Position numbers and translations under genes: made by a program. Below are positions 31,750 to 40,150 of a DNA stretch of 44,985 bases, piece after piece. The notes under the pieces were generated by a model that ran no database searches, was not told the origin of the DNA, and saw nothing but the letters and a program-made list of their open reading frames with translations. Within the stretch, counting starts at the first letter, position 1. Every line of letters begins with the position of its first letter. Origin of the DNA: an uncultured Oscillochloris sp. (GTDB taxonomy: Bacteria > Chloroflexota > Chloroflexia > Chloroflexales > Chloroflexaceae); contig CAISPW010000215.1 of NCBI GenBank assembly GCA_903887465.1, forward strand, positions 1 through 44,985, in the 5' to 3' direction.

Positions 31750-32477
31750 CATGGTGGACGGCATACGCGGTCGGGGCGGGGCGGGTCACGCCTGACGACG
31801 ATGGCATACGCCTATCGACCCACGGCGCGACGGCGCGGATCTACTCCGATGCCCAGGTCGATGACTACGGGCGGCGGGGAATCCGCCTGCCGCGCCGCCC
31901 GCCGCTGACCATCCGGCTGCGGGCGAGGTTCTCGCACCCGGCGGGGGTTCTGCGCGGCACCGCTGGCTTTGGCCTGTGGAACTATCCCTGGGCGCGGATC
32001 CCGGCCCCGCCACGGGCGATCTGGTTCTTCTACGCCTCGGCCCCCTCGGATATGGCCTTGGCGCTGGGGGTGCCGGGGCGGGGCTGGAAGGCGGCGGCAA
32101 TCGACACCGGGCGACTGCGGGCGCTGGCCCTGGCCCCGCTGGCCCCGCTGGCGGTGTCGCTCATGCGCAGCTATGCGGGATACCGTGTCCTTTGGCCGTA
32201 CATCCAGCGCGCGGTCGGTGTGGCCGAGACGCCCCTGGCGACGAACATGGATGCATGGCACCGCTATGAGATCGTCTGGGGCGAGCGAGTTAGCTCGCTC
32301 GCGGTGGACGGCGCGATCATCCTGGCGGACGTGCCCTCGCCACGCGGGCCAATGTGCTTCGTGGCCTGGCTCGACAACCAATACCTCGTCGTCACCCCGC
32401 AGGGGCGCTTTGGCTGGGGGTTGCTGGACGCGCCTGAGGCGCAGTGGCTAGAGCTGGAAGACCTATGTATTGAGTAA
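31746..32477 (+). CDS. Unknown beta-rich protein, translationally coupled to ileS
   Basis: 243 residues. The GTG start overlaps the ileS stop (GTGA), so translation is probably coupled. Sequence features fit a concanavalin A-like beta-sandwich: RLRARFSHPAGVLRGTAGFGLWNYPW, a Pro-rich turn, NMDAWHRYEIVWGERVSSLAVDGAIILADVP and MCFVAWLDNQYLVVTPQGRFGWGLL, the last resembling the strands around a family-16-type glucanase or lectin fold. No catalytic ExDxE motif is seen. No signal peptide. Function unknown; the link with ileS may be only co-transcription. Confidence 0.75.
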   Translation: MTWWTAYAVGAGRVTPDDDGIRLSTHGATARIYSDAQVDDYGRRGIRLPRRPPLTIRLRARFSHPAGVLRGTAGFGLWNYPWARIPAPPRAIWFFYASAPSDMALALGVPGRGWKAAAIDTGRLRALALAPLAPLAVSLMRSYAGYRVLWPYIQRAVGVAETPLATNMDAWHRYEIVWGERVSSLAVDGAIILADVPSPRGPMCFVAWLDNQYLVVTPQGRFGWGLLDAPEAQWLELEDLCIE

Positions 32478-32942
32478 AGATGTGTGTGGGAACGCAAAGC
32501 GCAGGCCAAGGAAGGATTCTTTTTCCTTTTGCCCCACTCGGGTGGCCGTGGCCGGCTGGCTGTGGCCTGGGCACATACGGCGACTAACGGGCATCGGCCA
32601 CTTGCCCCACTCCATCAAATGCTCAAGCCCTTGGACATCCTTCGGGACTGACTGACGCCAGCGATAACCCCGACCGCTAAACGCGGTAAGCGTCTGTTCG
32701 CCCCAGACCACCATGCACGTGCGTCCATCCTTGCGCAGCCGATGGAAAAGCTGGAGTGCCAGCTTGTTTGCGTAGGTGAGCGGCAGCATGACATAATCGG
32801 GCACCGCTTGCAAAATCCGCCCGACATCGACATCATTGGCGGCGACCACATGGAAGTCGATGAAGAGCTGGACATCTTGGATGATGGACTGCTCATGGTT
32901 GCTCGGGGTTCCGACAAAGAATGCTGAGTATGGCTTATGCAC
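32463..32942 (-). CDS. Hypothetical protein
   Basis: 159 residues from a GTG at 32942 with GGGAGG five bases upstream, which is the main sign that it is a real gene; the frame also opens at an ATG at 32957 with no such site. Visible parts: HKPYSAFFVGTPSNHEQSIIQDVQLFIDFHVVAANDVDVGRIL, DYVMLPLTYANKLALQLFHRLRKDGRTCMVVWGEQTLTAFSGRGYRWRQSV (read across two stretches), and a basic, low-complexity-like C-terminus. No family recognised. It overlaps the convergent upstream gene by 15 bases. It could also be the damaged end of a larger gene. Confidence 0.45.
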   Translation of the reverse strand: MHKPYSAFFVGTPSNHEQSIIQDVQLFIDFHVVAANDVDVGRILQAVPDYVMLPLTYANKLALQLFHRLRKDGRTCMVVWGEQTLTAFSGRGYRWRQSVPKDVQGLEHLMEWGKWPMPVSRRMCPGHSQPATATRVGQKEKESFLGLRFAFPHTSLLNT

Positions 32943-33035
32943 ACTGACCTCCCACATGATTGCAGTTGCGTGACGCTGAGACCAGGTTTTACAGAAATCA
33001 ATCTGCGCTAGACAAGGTTTCAGGTGCCAGGTTTC

Positions 33036-33139
33036 AGCTTTACTGTTTGGCGATGAGGCGAGGATGCGACGAGGCGATGCGATTGCATCCTCGCCTCATC
33101 GCGTCCCCGCCAAACGGTAAAGCTGTTTTGAACCATGCC
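33036..33139. mobile_element. MITE-like hairpin element 1
   Basis: AGCTTTACTGTTTGGCG (33036-33052) and its inverted copy (33108-33124, one mismatch) flank a perfect 16-bp inner inverted repeat (33052-33067 and 33085-33100). The right end is TTTTGAACCATGCC (33126-33139), identical in its core to the ends of the elements at 43065-43188 and 43186-43320; the left end is degraded (GGTTTCA). The surrounding 335-base stretch 32943-33277 has no other recognisable feature. No transposase is encoded. Confidence 0.7.
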
Positions 33140-33277
33140 CTATATGTAGTGATAGCGTGGATATTTGGGTGTGCGTGAATATGCGTGCGCCTGTAGTATG
33201 CGCCATTCCCGCCCGCACACGGCGGAAAAAAGGATAAAAAAAGGATAGTGGTGGGTGTGGGTGGTGGGAGAGGGGCG

Positions 33278-36200
33278 TTACTGAGGTGTGCGGGTCAGCC
33301 CGCTGCGCTGGGCGTAGGCCACGGCCTCAGCGCGATTTGCCAGGTGCAGCTTTCCAAGGATGTTTTTCATGTGGTACTTGATTGACGCCTCGCTCAGGTG
33401 AACCTGGTGGGCCACCTCGCGGTAGGTCAGGCCACGCCCAATCAGTATGAGAATCTCGCGTTGCTGGGGGGTCAAGGCGGCATCCTGCGCGACGCCCTCG
33501 GCGGCGTGGCGGGCCAGTTCCAGATCAATTTTGGTCGCCAGCTCAGGGGCAATCGGCGGTACGCCCTGATCGAGTCCGGCCAACAGCAGGAAGAAGTCGT
33601 CGGCATGCATGTTCTTGAGCAGGTAGCCAGACGCGCCGGCCTTCAGCGCCTCGAAGAGCAGATCCGCATCGGCGGTCACAGTCAGAAGCACAATCTTCGC
33701 CTCAGGCCACTCGGCCATAATCCGCCGGGTGGCCTCCAAACCATCGCAGCGCGGCATGTGGAGATCCATCACGATCAGGTTGGGCCGCAGCGTGCGCGCC
33801 AGGGTCTGGGCCTCCTCACCGTCAATGCCCAGACCCACCACCTGCATGCCGTGGGCCACCAGCAGGCTGCGCAGACCCTCCAGAAACATGGGGTGGTCGT
33901 CCACCAGCACCACGCGCAGCGGACCAATCATGGGGGCCGTCGCCTCAACTGGCCTATGGATTGGGCAGACGATGCTCACCTCAGTGCCCACGCCTAACTC
34001 CGAGTTGATCGTCAACGTGCCGGACAATTCCTCGGCGCGCTCCCGCATAATTTCCAGACCAACGTGGTCGGTCTGCGCAGGCGCGGATGTCGGTGGCTGT
34101 GCGCGTGAAAACCCTTGCCCGTTATCGCGCACACTCAGCCGCAGTTGGTCGCCCTGACGCTCAATGCTGATCCACACCTGGGTGGCCTGCGCGTGGTGGT
34201 GGGTGTTATTCAGCGCCTCCTGGATGATCCGCAGCAGGTTTAGTTCGCTGATCGGAGGGAGCCAGTTCTCGCCCCATGGCTCGGCGGCATGGAACTCAAC
34301 GGCGATGGACATTCTATCGCGCATGTCGTCCACCAAGCGCTGGAGCGTTGACCAGAAATCCTGGGCCGCAGAGTCGCGCAGCCCCAGGATAAAGCCGCGC
34401 ACATCGGCGTGGGCATGGCGGGCGGCAACGCCCACCTGTTCAAAGGTATGCTCCGCACCGATGTTGTCGCCATTGCGTAGCTGAACCTGCGCGACCTGCG
34501 ACTGCATATTGATCACCCCAAAAAGCTGACCGAGGCTGTCGTGGAGATCGCGGCCCAGGCGCGTGCGCTCCTCCAGCGCAACCAGGCTGCGCTGGTGCTG
34601 GAGTACCAGCGCCTGAGCTTCCTGGCGCTCAATGATCTCGGCCCGCAACTGGACATTGGCCGCATCCAGATCGGCGGTGCGCTCGGCCACACGTGTCTCA
34701 AGGGTCTGGATCAGGTTGCCCTGCTCGGCAGACAGGCGATTGAACGCCCGCGTCAGAAAACCAATCTCGTCGCGGTGGCGCACCGGCAGGTTGACGCGGT
34801 AATCCCCCGTCTCCATCTGCTTGACGCCGCGCAAGAGGTTGTTCAGCGGGCTGACCAGGGTGATGTAGAACAGCAGCGGGAAGATCGTAACGATGAAGAT
34901 GCTGGTGACCAGGATCAGCCAGACCAGCGGGGTGAGTAACTCGTGCAGTTGCTGGCGATAGTCTAGAAAGTAGTCCTGGATCGCCCCAGATGATCCGGTG
35001 TGCAGCGGCAGGCTTGTTAGGTTCAGGAGCTGTGGCTCCGCGCCGTGCAAATTCCCCGGCACCGCGCCCACCGCCCATACGCTCGCCCCTGGGTTGTCAT
35101 TCGGATCATAGCTGATCTGCCGGGGCAGATCAGCGTAGTTCAGTTCGAAAACACCGCTGCGGTACAGGATAGCCTGAAAGGTAAACTTAAGATCAGGATG
35201 CACGAAACTGTGCAGATGGCTCCATGTAATTACCAGTTGGTCGGACTCCTGCCGAGCGAAAACGCCGCCCGCGCCCGTGGTCGGATCAAGGTCAATCAGC
35301 AGGGCCATGATCAGCGGGGCACCCGCCCCATAGCGGTACTGGTAATCGCGATACGGCACGGATCGCCCAAAGCTCACGGTTCCATCATTACAGGCGTAGA
35401 TCTGCTGATACACACGCCCGTAGAAGGGAAAGGCGAAGGGAACGACGGGGCGGCAATCGTGTGGAGGGCCATCTGTCAGGTGCAGATTCTGGCCGAGATC
35501 GGTGAGAAATCCGTAGGGCACCTCAGCGATGTCGTAGCCACCAGACGCATTGGGTGTAAAACGTAGCGTGCGCCGGTTGGGCAGGTTGATCATATTGCGC
35601 GCTGCATCGGGCGGGGCGATCACCCAACCGACACTGCCCAGCGCCGCCAGCATCACCGTCAGCGTCACGCCCGCCAGCTTAACCATAAACGAGGTTGTCT
35701 CAGCCTGGGCATTGAGGTAACTCACAGCGAACAGAAACAGGGACACAAGGATGCCGAGCGAGAAGCCCATGCTGCTCAGGGATGTCGAGAGCAGGTAGGT
35801 GTCACGCAGAATCGTGAACAGATTCAGCCCGGCAGCGAGCAAAAAAATGAGAAAAAAGGAACGGATTGCCTGCGCATCACGGCTGGTTGGGCGGATGACG
35901 GGGCCGAGCCAGCCGAGCCAGCCGCCCGCAGAGATGGGCGTAAGTGTAAAGAGTTGACGCAGAAAGCTGGTTGGCACCCACAAAAACAGCAGGAGTACGG
36001 CGTAATCGCTCCACGCGGCGCGGTAGATCACCCTTCCGCCGTCTAACTGCACCAGTCGGTAGACCGCGTAGCCACATTCCCAGAGCGTATACATGCCGCT
36101 CACCACCAGCGCCCAGCGCGTCTCGCGGCGACGGGCGCTGGCGAGGGTGGGAAAGTAGTAGGTGAACTGGAGCAGGCAGATCAGGGCCGCACCGAGCAAA

Positions 36201-36424
36201 GGGTTTTGGACAAAAACCGCGTAGATTCGCTGGGTCGGCGGCAGCGCAGACTCACACAAGAGTGCGCCGATTAATCCGCTTAGGAATATGAAGAAGCCGG
36301 ACAGGAGCAGCGTAGATCGGTGTACAGATCGACGCAGGGAGAATAAGAGGTAGCCGCTGATGAGCGCGGAGAGGATAAACTGGGTTAAATAGCCGACGGC
36401 GGCCGGCGTCAGGAAGAGTTGCAT
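33278..36424 (-). CDS. Membrane histidine kinase fused to a NarL/LuxR-type response regulator
   Basis: 1048 residues. Seven or eight N-terminal membrane spans (about 10-270) are followed by an extracytoplasmic beta-rich domain (about 285-485; VVPFAFPFYGRVYQQIYACNDGTVSFG, APLIMALLIDLDPT, LVITWSHLHSF, FQAILYRSGVFELNY) like NIDO-type beta-sandwiches. A span (about 500-522), HAMP (about 523-575) and coiled coil lead to HisKA_3 with His628 in RDLHDSLGQ and an ATPase domain (EALNNTHHHAQA, VRDNGQGF, GLEIMRERAEEL). After a short linker comes a receiver (VLVDDHPMFLEG, phospho-acceptor Asp887 in VMDLHMP, Lys in GYLLKN) and a LuxR HTH (LTPQQREILILIGRGLTYREVA, about 983-1045). All key residues are intact. 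A DNA-binding output tied to a membrane sensor is unusual. Targets unknown. Confidence 0.93.
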   Translation of the reverse strand: MQLFLTPAAVGYLTQFILSALISGYLLFSLRRSVHRSTLLLSGFFIFLSGLIGALLCESALPPTQRIYAVFVQNPLLGAALICLLQFTYYFPTLASARRRETRWALVVSGMYTLWECGYAVYRLVQLDGGRVIYRAAWSDYAVLLLFLWVPTSFLRQLFTLTPISAGGWLGWLGPVIRPTSRDAQAIRSFFLIFLLAAGLNLFTILRDTYLLSTSLSSMGFSLGILVSLFLFAVSYLNAQAETTSFMVKLAGVTLTVMLAALGSVGWVIAPPDAARNMINLPNRRTLRFTPNASGGYDIAEVPYGFLTDLGQNLHLTDGPPHDCRPVVPFAFPFYGRVYQQIYACNDGTVSFGRSVPYRDYQYRYGAGAPLIMALLIDLDPTTGAGGVFARQESDQLVITWSHLHSFVHPDLKFTFQAILYRSGVFELNYADLPRQISYDPNDNPGASVWAVGAVPGNLHGAEPQLLNLTSLPLHTGSSGAIQDYFLDYRQQLHELLTPLVWLILVTSIFIVTIFPLLFYITLVSPLNNLLRGVKQMETGDYRVNLPVRHRDEIGFLTRAFNRLSAEQGNLIQTLETRVAERTADLDAANVQLRAEIIERQEAQALVLQHQRSLVALEERTRLGRDLHDSLGQLFGVINMQSQVAQVQLRNGDNIGAEHTFEQVGVAARHAHADVRGFILGLRDSAAQDFWSTLQRLVDDMRDRMSIAVEFHAAEPWGENWLPPISELNLLRIIQEALNNTHHHAQATQVWISIERQGDQLRLSVRDNGQGFSRAQPPTSAPAQTDHVGLEIMRERAEELSGTLTINSELGVGTEVSIVCPIHRPVEATAPMIGPLRVVLVDDHPMFLEGLRSLLVAHGMQVVGLGIDGEEAQTLARTLRPNLIVMDLHMPRCDGLEATRRIMAEWPEAKIVLLTVTADADLLFEALKAGASGYLLKNMHADDFFLLLAGLDQGVPPIAPELATKIDLELARHAAEGVAQDAALTPQQREILILIGRGLTYREVAHQVHLSEASIKYHMKNILGKLHLANRAEAVAYAQRSGLTRTPQ

Positions 36425-36630
36425 TGCTCTATTATAAGGGCCATCGTATGCCCTCCTGCCGATCTCCTACGACATCACCTGGTACGAGCAGAGTCGTATT
36501 GCTCTATTATATAGCAGTCCTATTCCAGTTGTGAAGAAGGAGTCAAGGCTTTAGCCGGCCTTATCCGGCTAAAGCCTCGACTCCACGCAACAACCCCAAG
36601 AAGATTGCTATAAGGGCCATCGTATGCCCT
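36423..36630. repeat. Repeat cluster between divergent genes
   Basis: The 340-base stretch 36425-36764 contains several repeats. TATAAGGGCCATCGTATGCCCT occurs at 36433-36454 and 36609-36630 (22 of 22). ATTGCTCTATTATA occurs at 36423-36436 and 36498-36511. Between them, 36510-36536 repeats a module from 15833-15859, and 36539-36584 is a hairpin with 20-bp arms (one mismatch, loop CCTTAT). The layout looks like an inserted element bounded by direct repeats. Confidence 0.7.
36506..36535 (-). promoter_or_regulatory. Possible promoter of the kinase-regulator gene
   Basis: Minus strand: TTCACA (36530-36535), 18-base spacer, TATAAT (36506-36511). It lies within a repeat module that also occurs at 15833-15859. 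A second TATAAT (36431-36436) sits only six bases before the ATG and has no good -35. Confidence 0.5.
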
Positions 36631-36674
36631 AACGGTGGCCACGATTGACGGCAATCTGCGTTGGGCGCAGGCGC

Positions 36675-36680
36675 TATAAT
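36675..36680 (+). promoter_or_regulatory. -10 element upstream of the crotonase genes
   Basis: A perfect TATAAT lies 84 bases before the ATG at 36765. No good -35 is found at 16-18 bases; a TTGACG (36645-36650) is 24 bases away. Possibly an activator-dependent promoter. Confidence 0.4.
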
Positions 36681-36764
36681 GGCGCAAGACATTCGAACAC
36701 GCGGTCCGGAATGTGCGACCATGCTCCGTATACGAACCCAACTGAGGAAGCAAGGATACCCCCA

Positions 36765-37541
36765 ATGAGCGACGAGCGACTGGTGCTGATCGAGGTGTCG
36801 GGCCATATTGCGACGATCACCCTGAACCGTCCGAAGGCCCTGAACGCGCTGAGTCCCGAACTGATGGACGAACTGATCGCGGCGGTGGACTCCTGCGACG
36901 CCGATGACTCCATCCGCGTGCTGGTCCTCACCGGCGGGCCGAAGGTCTTCGCCGCCGGTGCCGATGTGAAGGCGATGATCGAGTCATCCCCGATGAAGAT
37001 GCATGTCAGCCAGATTATCGCCAAGTGGGCGCGCATCCGCGAGTGCCGCAAGCCGATCATCGCCGCCGTGGCGGGCTACGCTCTGGGCGGCGGCTGCGAG
37101 CTGGCCATGATGTGCGACATCATCCTGGCCAGCGAGACGGCCCAGTTCGGTCAGCCCGAGATCAACATCGGCGTCATCCCCGGCGCGGGCGGCACCCAGC
37201 GCCTCACCCGCGCCATTGGCCCCTACCGAGCCATGGAGCTGATCCTCACCGGCGAGCTGATCTCGGCCCAGGAGGCCGCCCGCTACGGCCTGGTGAACCA
37301 CGTCTGCCCCGCCGAGTCGCTGCTGGGCGAGGCCCGCCGCCTGGCCGAGAAGATCGCCGCCCGCCCGCCGCTCGCCGTCCAGATGGCCAAGGATGCCGTG
37401 CGCTATGCCGCCGAGACCACCCTGCGCGAGGGTCTAGAGATCGAGAAGCGCAACTTCTACATGCTCTTTGATACTCAGGACCAGAAGGAGGGCATGCGCG
37501 CCTTTGTGGAGAAGCGCAAACCCGAGTTCACGGGAGAATAG
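36765..37541 (+). CDS. Enoyl-CoA hydratase (crotonase family, PaaF-like)
   Basis: 258 residues, normal for the family. ITLNRPKALNALSPELMDEL at the N-terminus, oxyanion-hole regions KVFAAGADVKAM and AGYALGGGCELAMMCDI with the first catalytic Glu, and QPEINIGVIPGAGGTQRLTRAIG with the second. Both Glu residues of true hydratases are present. It hydrates trans-2-enoyl-CoA in fatty-acid or phenylacetate-type degradation. The ATG at 36765 follows AAGGA; a 40-codon longer frame from 36645 includes promoter sequence and is rejected. A second crotonase gene starts seven bases after the stop. Confidence 0.94.
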   Translation: MSDERLVLIEVSGHIATITLNRPKALNALSPELMDELIAAVDSCDADDSIRVLVLTGGPKVFAAGADVKAMIESSPMKMHVSQIIAKWARIRECRKPIIAAVAGYALGGGCELAMMCDIILASETAQFGQPEINIGVIPGAGGTQRLTRAIGPYRAMELILTGELISAQEAARYGLVNHVCPAESLLGEARRLAEKIAARPPLAVQMAKDAVRYAAETTLREGLEIEKRNFYMLFDTQDQKEGMRAFVEKRKPEFTGE

Positions 37542-37548
37542 GTTTCTT

Positions 37549-38331
37549 ATGAGCGATAACCCAACCATCCTCTACACCATAAGCGGCACGATCGCTACGA
37601 TCACCCTGAGCCGCCCCGAGGTCTACAATGCCCTGAACGCGCAACTCCACCGCGAGCTGATGGCCGCCCTGCGCCGGGCCGAGCGCGACCCCGCCGTGCG
37701 CTGTGTCGTGATCATTGGCACCGGCAAGGCGTTCTGTAGCGGCCAGGATCTGCGCGAGTTCGCCGATCTTGGCCAGAGCCTCGATATTGGTGCGCGGCTG
37801 CGCGAGAGTTACAATCCGCTGGTGCATATGATCCGCCGTATGGGCCTGCCGGTGATCGCCGCCGTGAACGGCCCGGCCGTCGGTGCCGGTATGAGCCTCG
37901 CCCTGGCCTGCGACTTTCGTGTGGCGGCCATGAGCGCCAGCTTCTCGGCTGCCTTTGTCAATATCGGGCTCATCCCCGACAGCGGCATGATCTACTTCCT
38001 GCCCCGCCTGATCGGCCAGGCCCGTGCCCTGGAGTTGTGCATTACCGGCACAACCATCGATGCGACCACCGCCAAGGAGTGGGGTCTGGTGAACCTGCTG
38101 GCTGCCGACGACGACTTCCCCCAAGCGGTGCGCCAGTTCGCTGAGGCTCTGGCCGACCGCCCATCCGCTACGATTAGCCTGATCAAGCGGGCGCTGGAGA
38201 TGTCGCAGTACTCCGATCTGGCCCAGGTGCTGGAGTATGAGGCCCAGGCCCAGGTGGTGGCCGGGGCGCACCCCGACTTTGTCGAGGGCGTGGCCGCCTT
38301 CCGCGAGAAGCGTCGACCGCGCTGGGCGTAA
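37549..38331 (+). CDS. Enoyl-CoA hydratase/isomerase (PaaG-like)
   Basis: 260 residues. ITLSRPEVYNALNAQLHREL, KAFCSGQDLREFADLG, NGPAVGAGMSLALACDFRVAA and VNIGLIPDSGMIYFLPRLIGQARALEL. The first catalytic Glu is absent (GAGMSLAL) and an Asp is present in PDSG, the pattern of isomerases such as PaaG rather than hydratases. PaaG converts the ring epoxide of phenylacetyl-CoA to an oxepin or shifts double bonds. With the PaaF-like neighbour it may serve one beta-oxidation-like route, but no other paa gene is in the window. Confidence 0.9.
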   Translation: MSDNPTILYTISGTIATITLSRPEVYNALNAQLHRELMAALRRAERDPAVRCVVIIGTGKAFCSGQDLREFADLGQSLDIGARLRESYNPLVHMIRRMGLPVIAAVNGPAVGAGMSLALACDFRVAAMSASFSAAFVNIGLIPDSGMIYFLPRLIGQARALELCITGTTIDATTAKEWGLVNLLAADDDFPQAVRQFAEALADRPSATISLIKRALEMSQYSDLAQVLEYEAQAQVVAGAHPDFVEGVAAFREKRRPRWA

Positions 38332-38361
38332 ATGAGCGCGATCCCTTTGCTGGTATTTAGG

Positions 38362-38425
38362 TTGACATAAAAGAATGCGCTGATTGAAAGTGCCCGCAGG
38401 GCGGGCACTTTCAATCAGCGCATTC
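38362..38425 (-). terminator. Long-stem terminator of the cax operon
   Basis: A perfect 25-bp stem (38373-38397 with 38401-38425) and three-base loop. On the minus strand it is followed by TTTTATGTCAA (38362-38372), the same 11 bases that follow the stem of the polysaccharide terminator at 163-173. It may also stop rightward transcription from the crotonase genes. Confidence 0.88.
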
Positions 38426-38449
38426 CTGAATCTGGCGCGCCTGTAGTTA

Positions 38450-39607
38450 TCATCCCGCGCCGAAGAGCATCCCGCGCGCGGCCTCGCCCGTGTCGGGGCT
38501 GAGGAAGAAGAAGCCCAGCGCCACGATCACATAGACCGCCAGCAACTGCGCGCCCTCCAGCCAGTTGCTCTCGCCGTCCGCCGAGATGATCGTCGCAATG
38601 AGGACCGCGAGAGTCAGCGCGGCCACCTCCAAGATGCTGAAAAAGAGGGTCATCTCGGCGGGGCCGACGAGCAAGCTGATGAAGACCAGCAGCGGGGCCA
38701 CGAACAAGGCTACCTGGGTACTCGACCCCATCGAGATTGCCAGCGAGAGATCCATCTTGTTCTTGAGGGCCATCTGTACGCCGACAATGTGTTCGGCCAC
38801 GTTGCCCACCAGCGGGATGATAATGATCCCGACGAAAAACTCGCTCATGCCCAGCATTTTGACCGTTGGCTCCACCGCGCCCACCAGAAACTCGCTCAGG
38901 AAAACGATTGCGAGGGTGCTGGCACCCAGCACGCCGGAGGCCACGGATATGCTCCACCTGGCTTTGTGTGGTTTTGCCTCGCCTTCGTGGTCATCCACGC
39001 CTACCGGTACGTTCACCGCGAGATCCGGCTGCTGGAATGCGAAGACGAGACTGAGGACGTAGAGGAGCATCAGGATGCCCGCCACCCCCAGGCTGAGTCC
39101 GTTCAGCGCCGCGTCGTTGGCTTCGGTGCTGAAGACATCGAGTTGGCTCGCGCTGACTTGACGTAATACTTCAAAGAGCGTCGGGATCGTCAGCCCAACC
39201 ACCGCCAGAGTCATCATTGACGCGCTGACTCCGGTCGTCCGGCGGTCAAAGCGCTGGATGCCGTTCTTCAACCCGCCAAAGAACATGCTCGCGCCCAGGA
39301 TAAGCAGCAGGTTGCCCAGGATCGATCCGGTGATCGACGCCTTCACCAGTTCGTACTTGCCCGCCTGGAGCGCGACGATGGTGATGATCAGCTCGGCCGC
39401 GTTGCCCAGGGTGGCGTTGAGCAGGCCGCCGATCCGTGGCCCCGTATGAATGGACAGTTCCTCGGTGGCCTCGCCCAGGTAGCCAGCCAGCGGGATAAGC
39501 CCGAGGCAGCAGCAGGCGAAGAGCAGGATGTCGTTTTTTAGCCCCGGCACGTACTCCAGCAGGAAGGCCAGCGGTACGAACACCATCATGAACCGTAGCC
39601 ACTTCAT
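38450..39607 (-). CDS. cax: Calcium/proton exchanger (Cax)
   Basis: 385 residues, about 11 membrane spans in two homologous halves. The two alpha-repeats are present: GNAAELIITIVALQAGKYELVKASITGSILGNLLLILG (split over helices 2-3) and GNVAEHIVGVQMALKNKMDLSLAISMGSSTQVALF. These carry the Glu residues that bind Ca2+. An acidic-His loop (VGVDDHEGEAKPHKAR) lies between halves. Cax proteins expel or sequester Ca2+ in exchange for H+. Its ATG overlaps the stop of the upstream UPF0114 gene (ATGA), so the two are co-translated. Confidence 0.95.
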   Translation of the reverse strand: MKWLRFMMVFVPLAFLLEYVPGLKNDILLFACCCLGLIPLAGYLGEATEELSIHTGPRIGGLLNATLGNAAELIITIVALQAGKYELVKASITGSILGNLLLILGASMFFGGLKNGIQRFDRRTTGVSASMMTLAVVGLTIPTLFEVLRQVSASQLDVFSTEANDAALNGLSLGVAGILMLLYVLSLVFAFQQPDLAVNVPVGVDDHEGEAKPHKARWSISVASGVLGASTLAIVFLSEFLVGAVEPTVKMLGMSEFFVGIIIIPLVGNVAEHIVGVQMALKNKMDLSLAISMGSSTQVALFVAPLLVFISLLVGPAEMTLFFSILEVAALTLAVLIATIISADGESNWLEGAQLLAVYVIVALGFFFLSPDTGEAARGMLFGAG

Positions 39608-40083
39608 GCATCACCCTTCGGCTCTTTTTTCTTCAGGCTCAGGAAGTACGCGAGCGCGGCGATCACGGTGGCCACGGCGGCACCGGGGTTGAGCAGGTCA
39701 CGCTGGCCATCCCAGGAGATCACATGGCCGAGGAAGAGGACGCCCAGCACAACGATCACCACGCCGATCAGCTTCTCTTTGAGGTCGTCGAGATTGTGGA
39801 TGACCAGCCAGGATGGCAGCGGGATGCTGTCGTCGACAAAGAGTTCGTACAGGCCGACGGCGATCACGTAAAGTACCGTGGCAAGCAGGAAGAGGTCAAC
39901 GAGCTCGATGGCGGAGAGCAAGAATCCCTTGGCACCTTTGGCGCTGACTCCGTTGGCGAAGGCGTATGCGATCACCTGAACGGTCTCCGCCGCCCCGTAG
40001 ATCATCAGGGCGGTGGCCGAGAAAAAGATACAGATCACTGGAACCAGCGCGATATAGCGCGTGGCCGCGAGGAAGCGCCGCAT
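39604..40083 (-). CDS. UPF0114 (YqhA) family membrane protein
   Basis: 159 residues. RRFLAATRYIALVPVICIFFSATALMIYG, LSAIELVDLFLLATVLYVIAVGLYELFVDD and LKEKLIGVVIVVLGVLFLGHVISW are the family's conserved blocks; four membrane spans. The molecular role is unknown. GGAG lies eight bases before the ATG. It is first in a two-gene operon with cax, which suggests a link with ion transport. Confidence 0.92.
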   Translation of the reverse strand: MRRFLAATRYIALVPVICIFFSATALMIYGAAETVQVIAYAFANGVSAKGAKGFLLSAIELVDLFLLATVLYVIAVGLYELFVDDSIPLPSWLVIHNLDDLKEKLIGVVIVVLGVLFLGHVISWDGQRDLLNPGAAVATVIAALAYFLSLKKKEPKGDA

Positions 40084-40121
40084 GCGTTTTTCTCCTATAA
40101 AATCGTGCGTGTGACCGATAA

Positions 40122-40150
40122 AGTGTACGAGAGACGGCGGCGCTTGTCAA
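40122..40150 (-). promoter_or_regulatory. Promoter of the UPF0114-cax operon
   Basis: Minus strand: TTGACA (40145-40150), 17-base spacer, TACACT (40122-40127), 39 bases before the ATG at 40083. A near-consensus sigma-70-type promoter. Confidence 0.8.
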
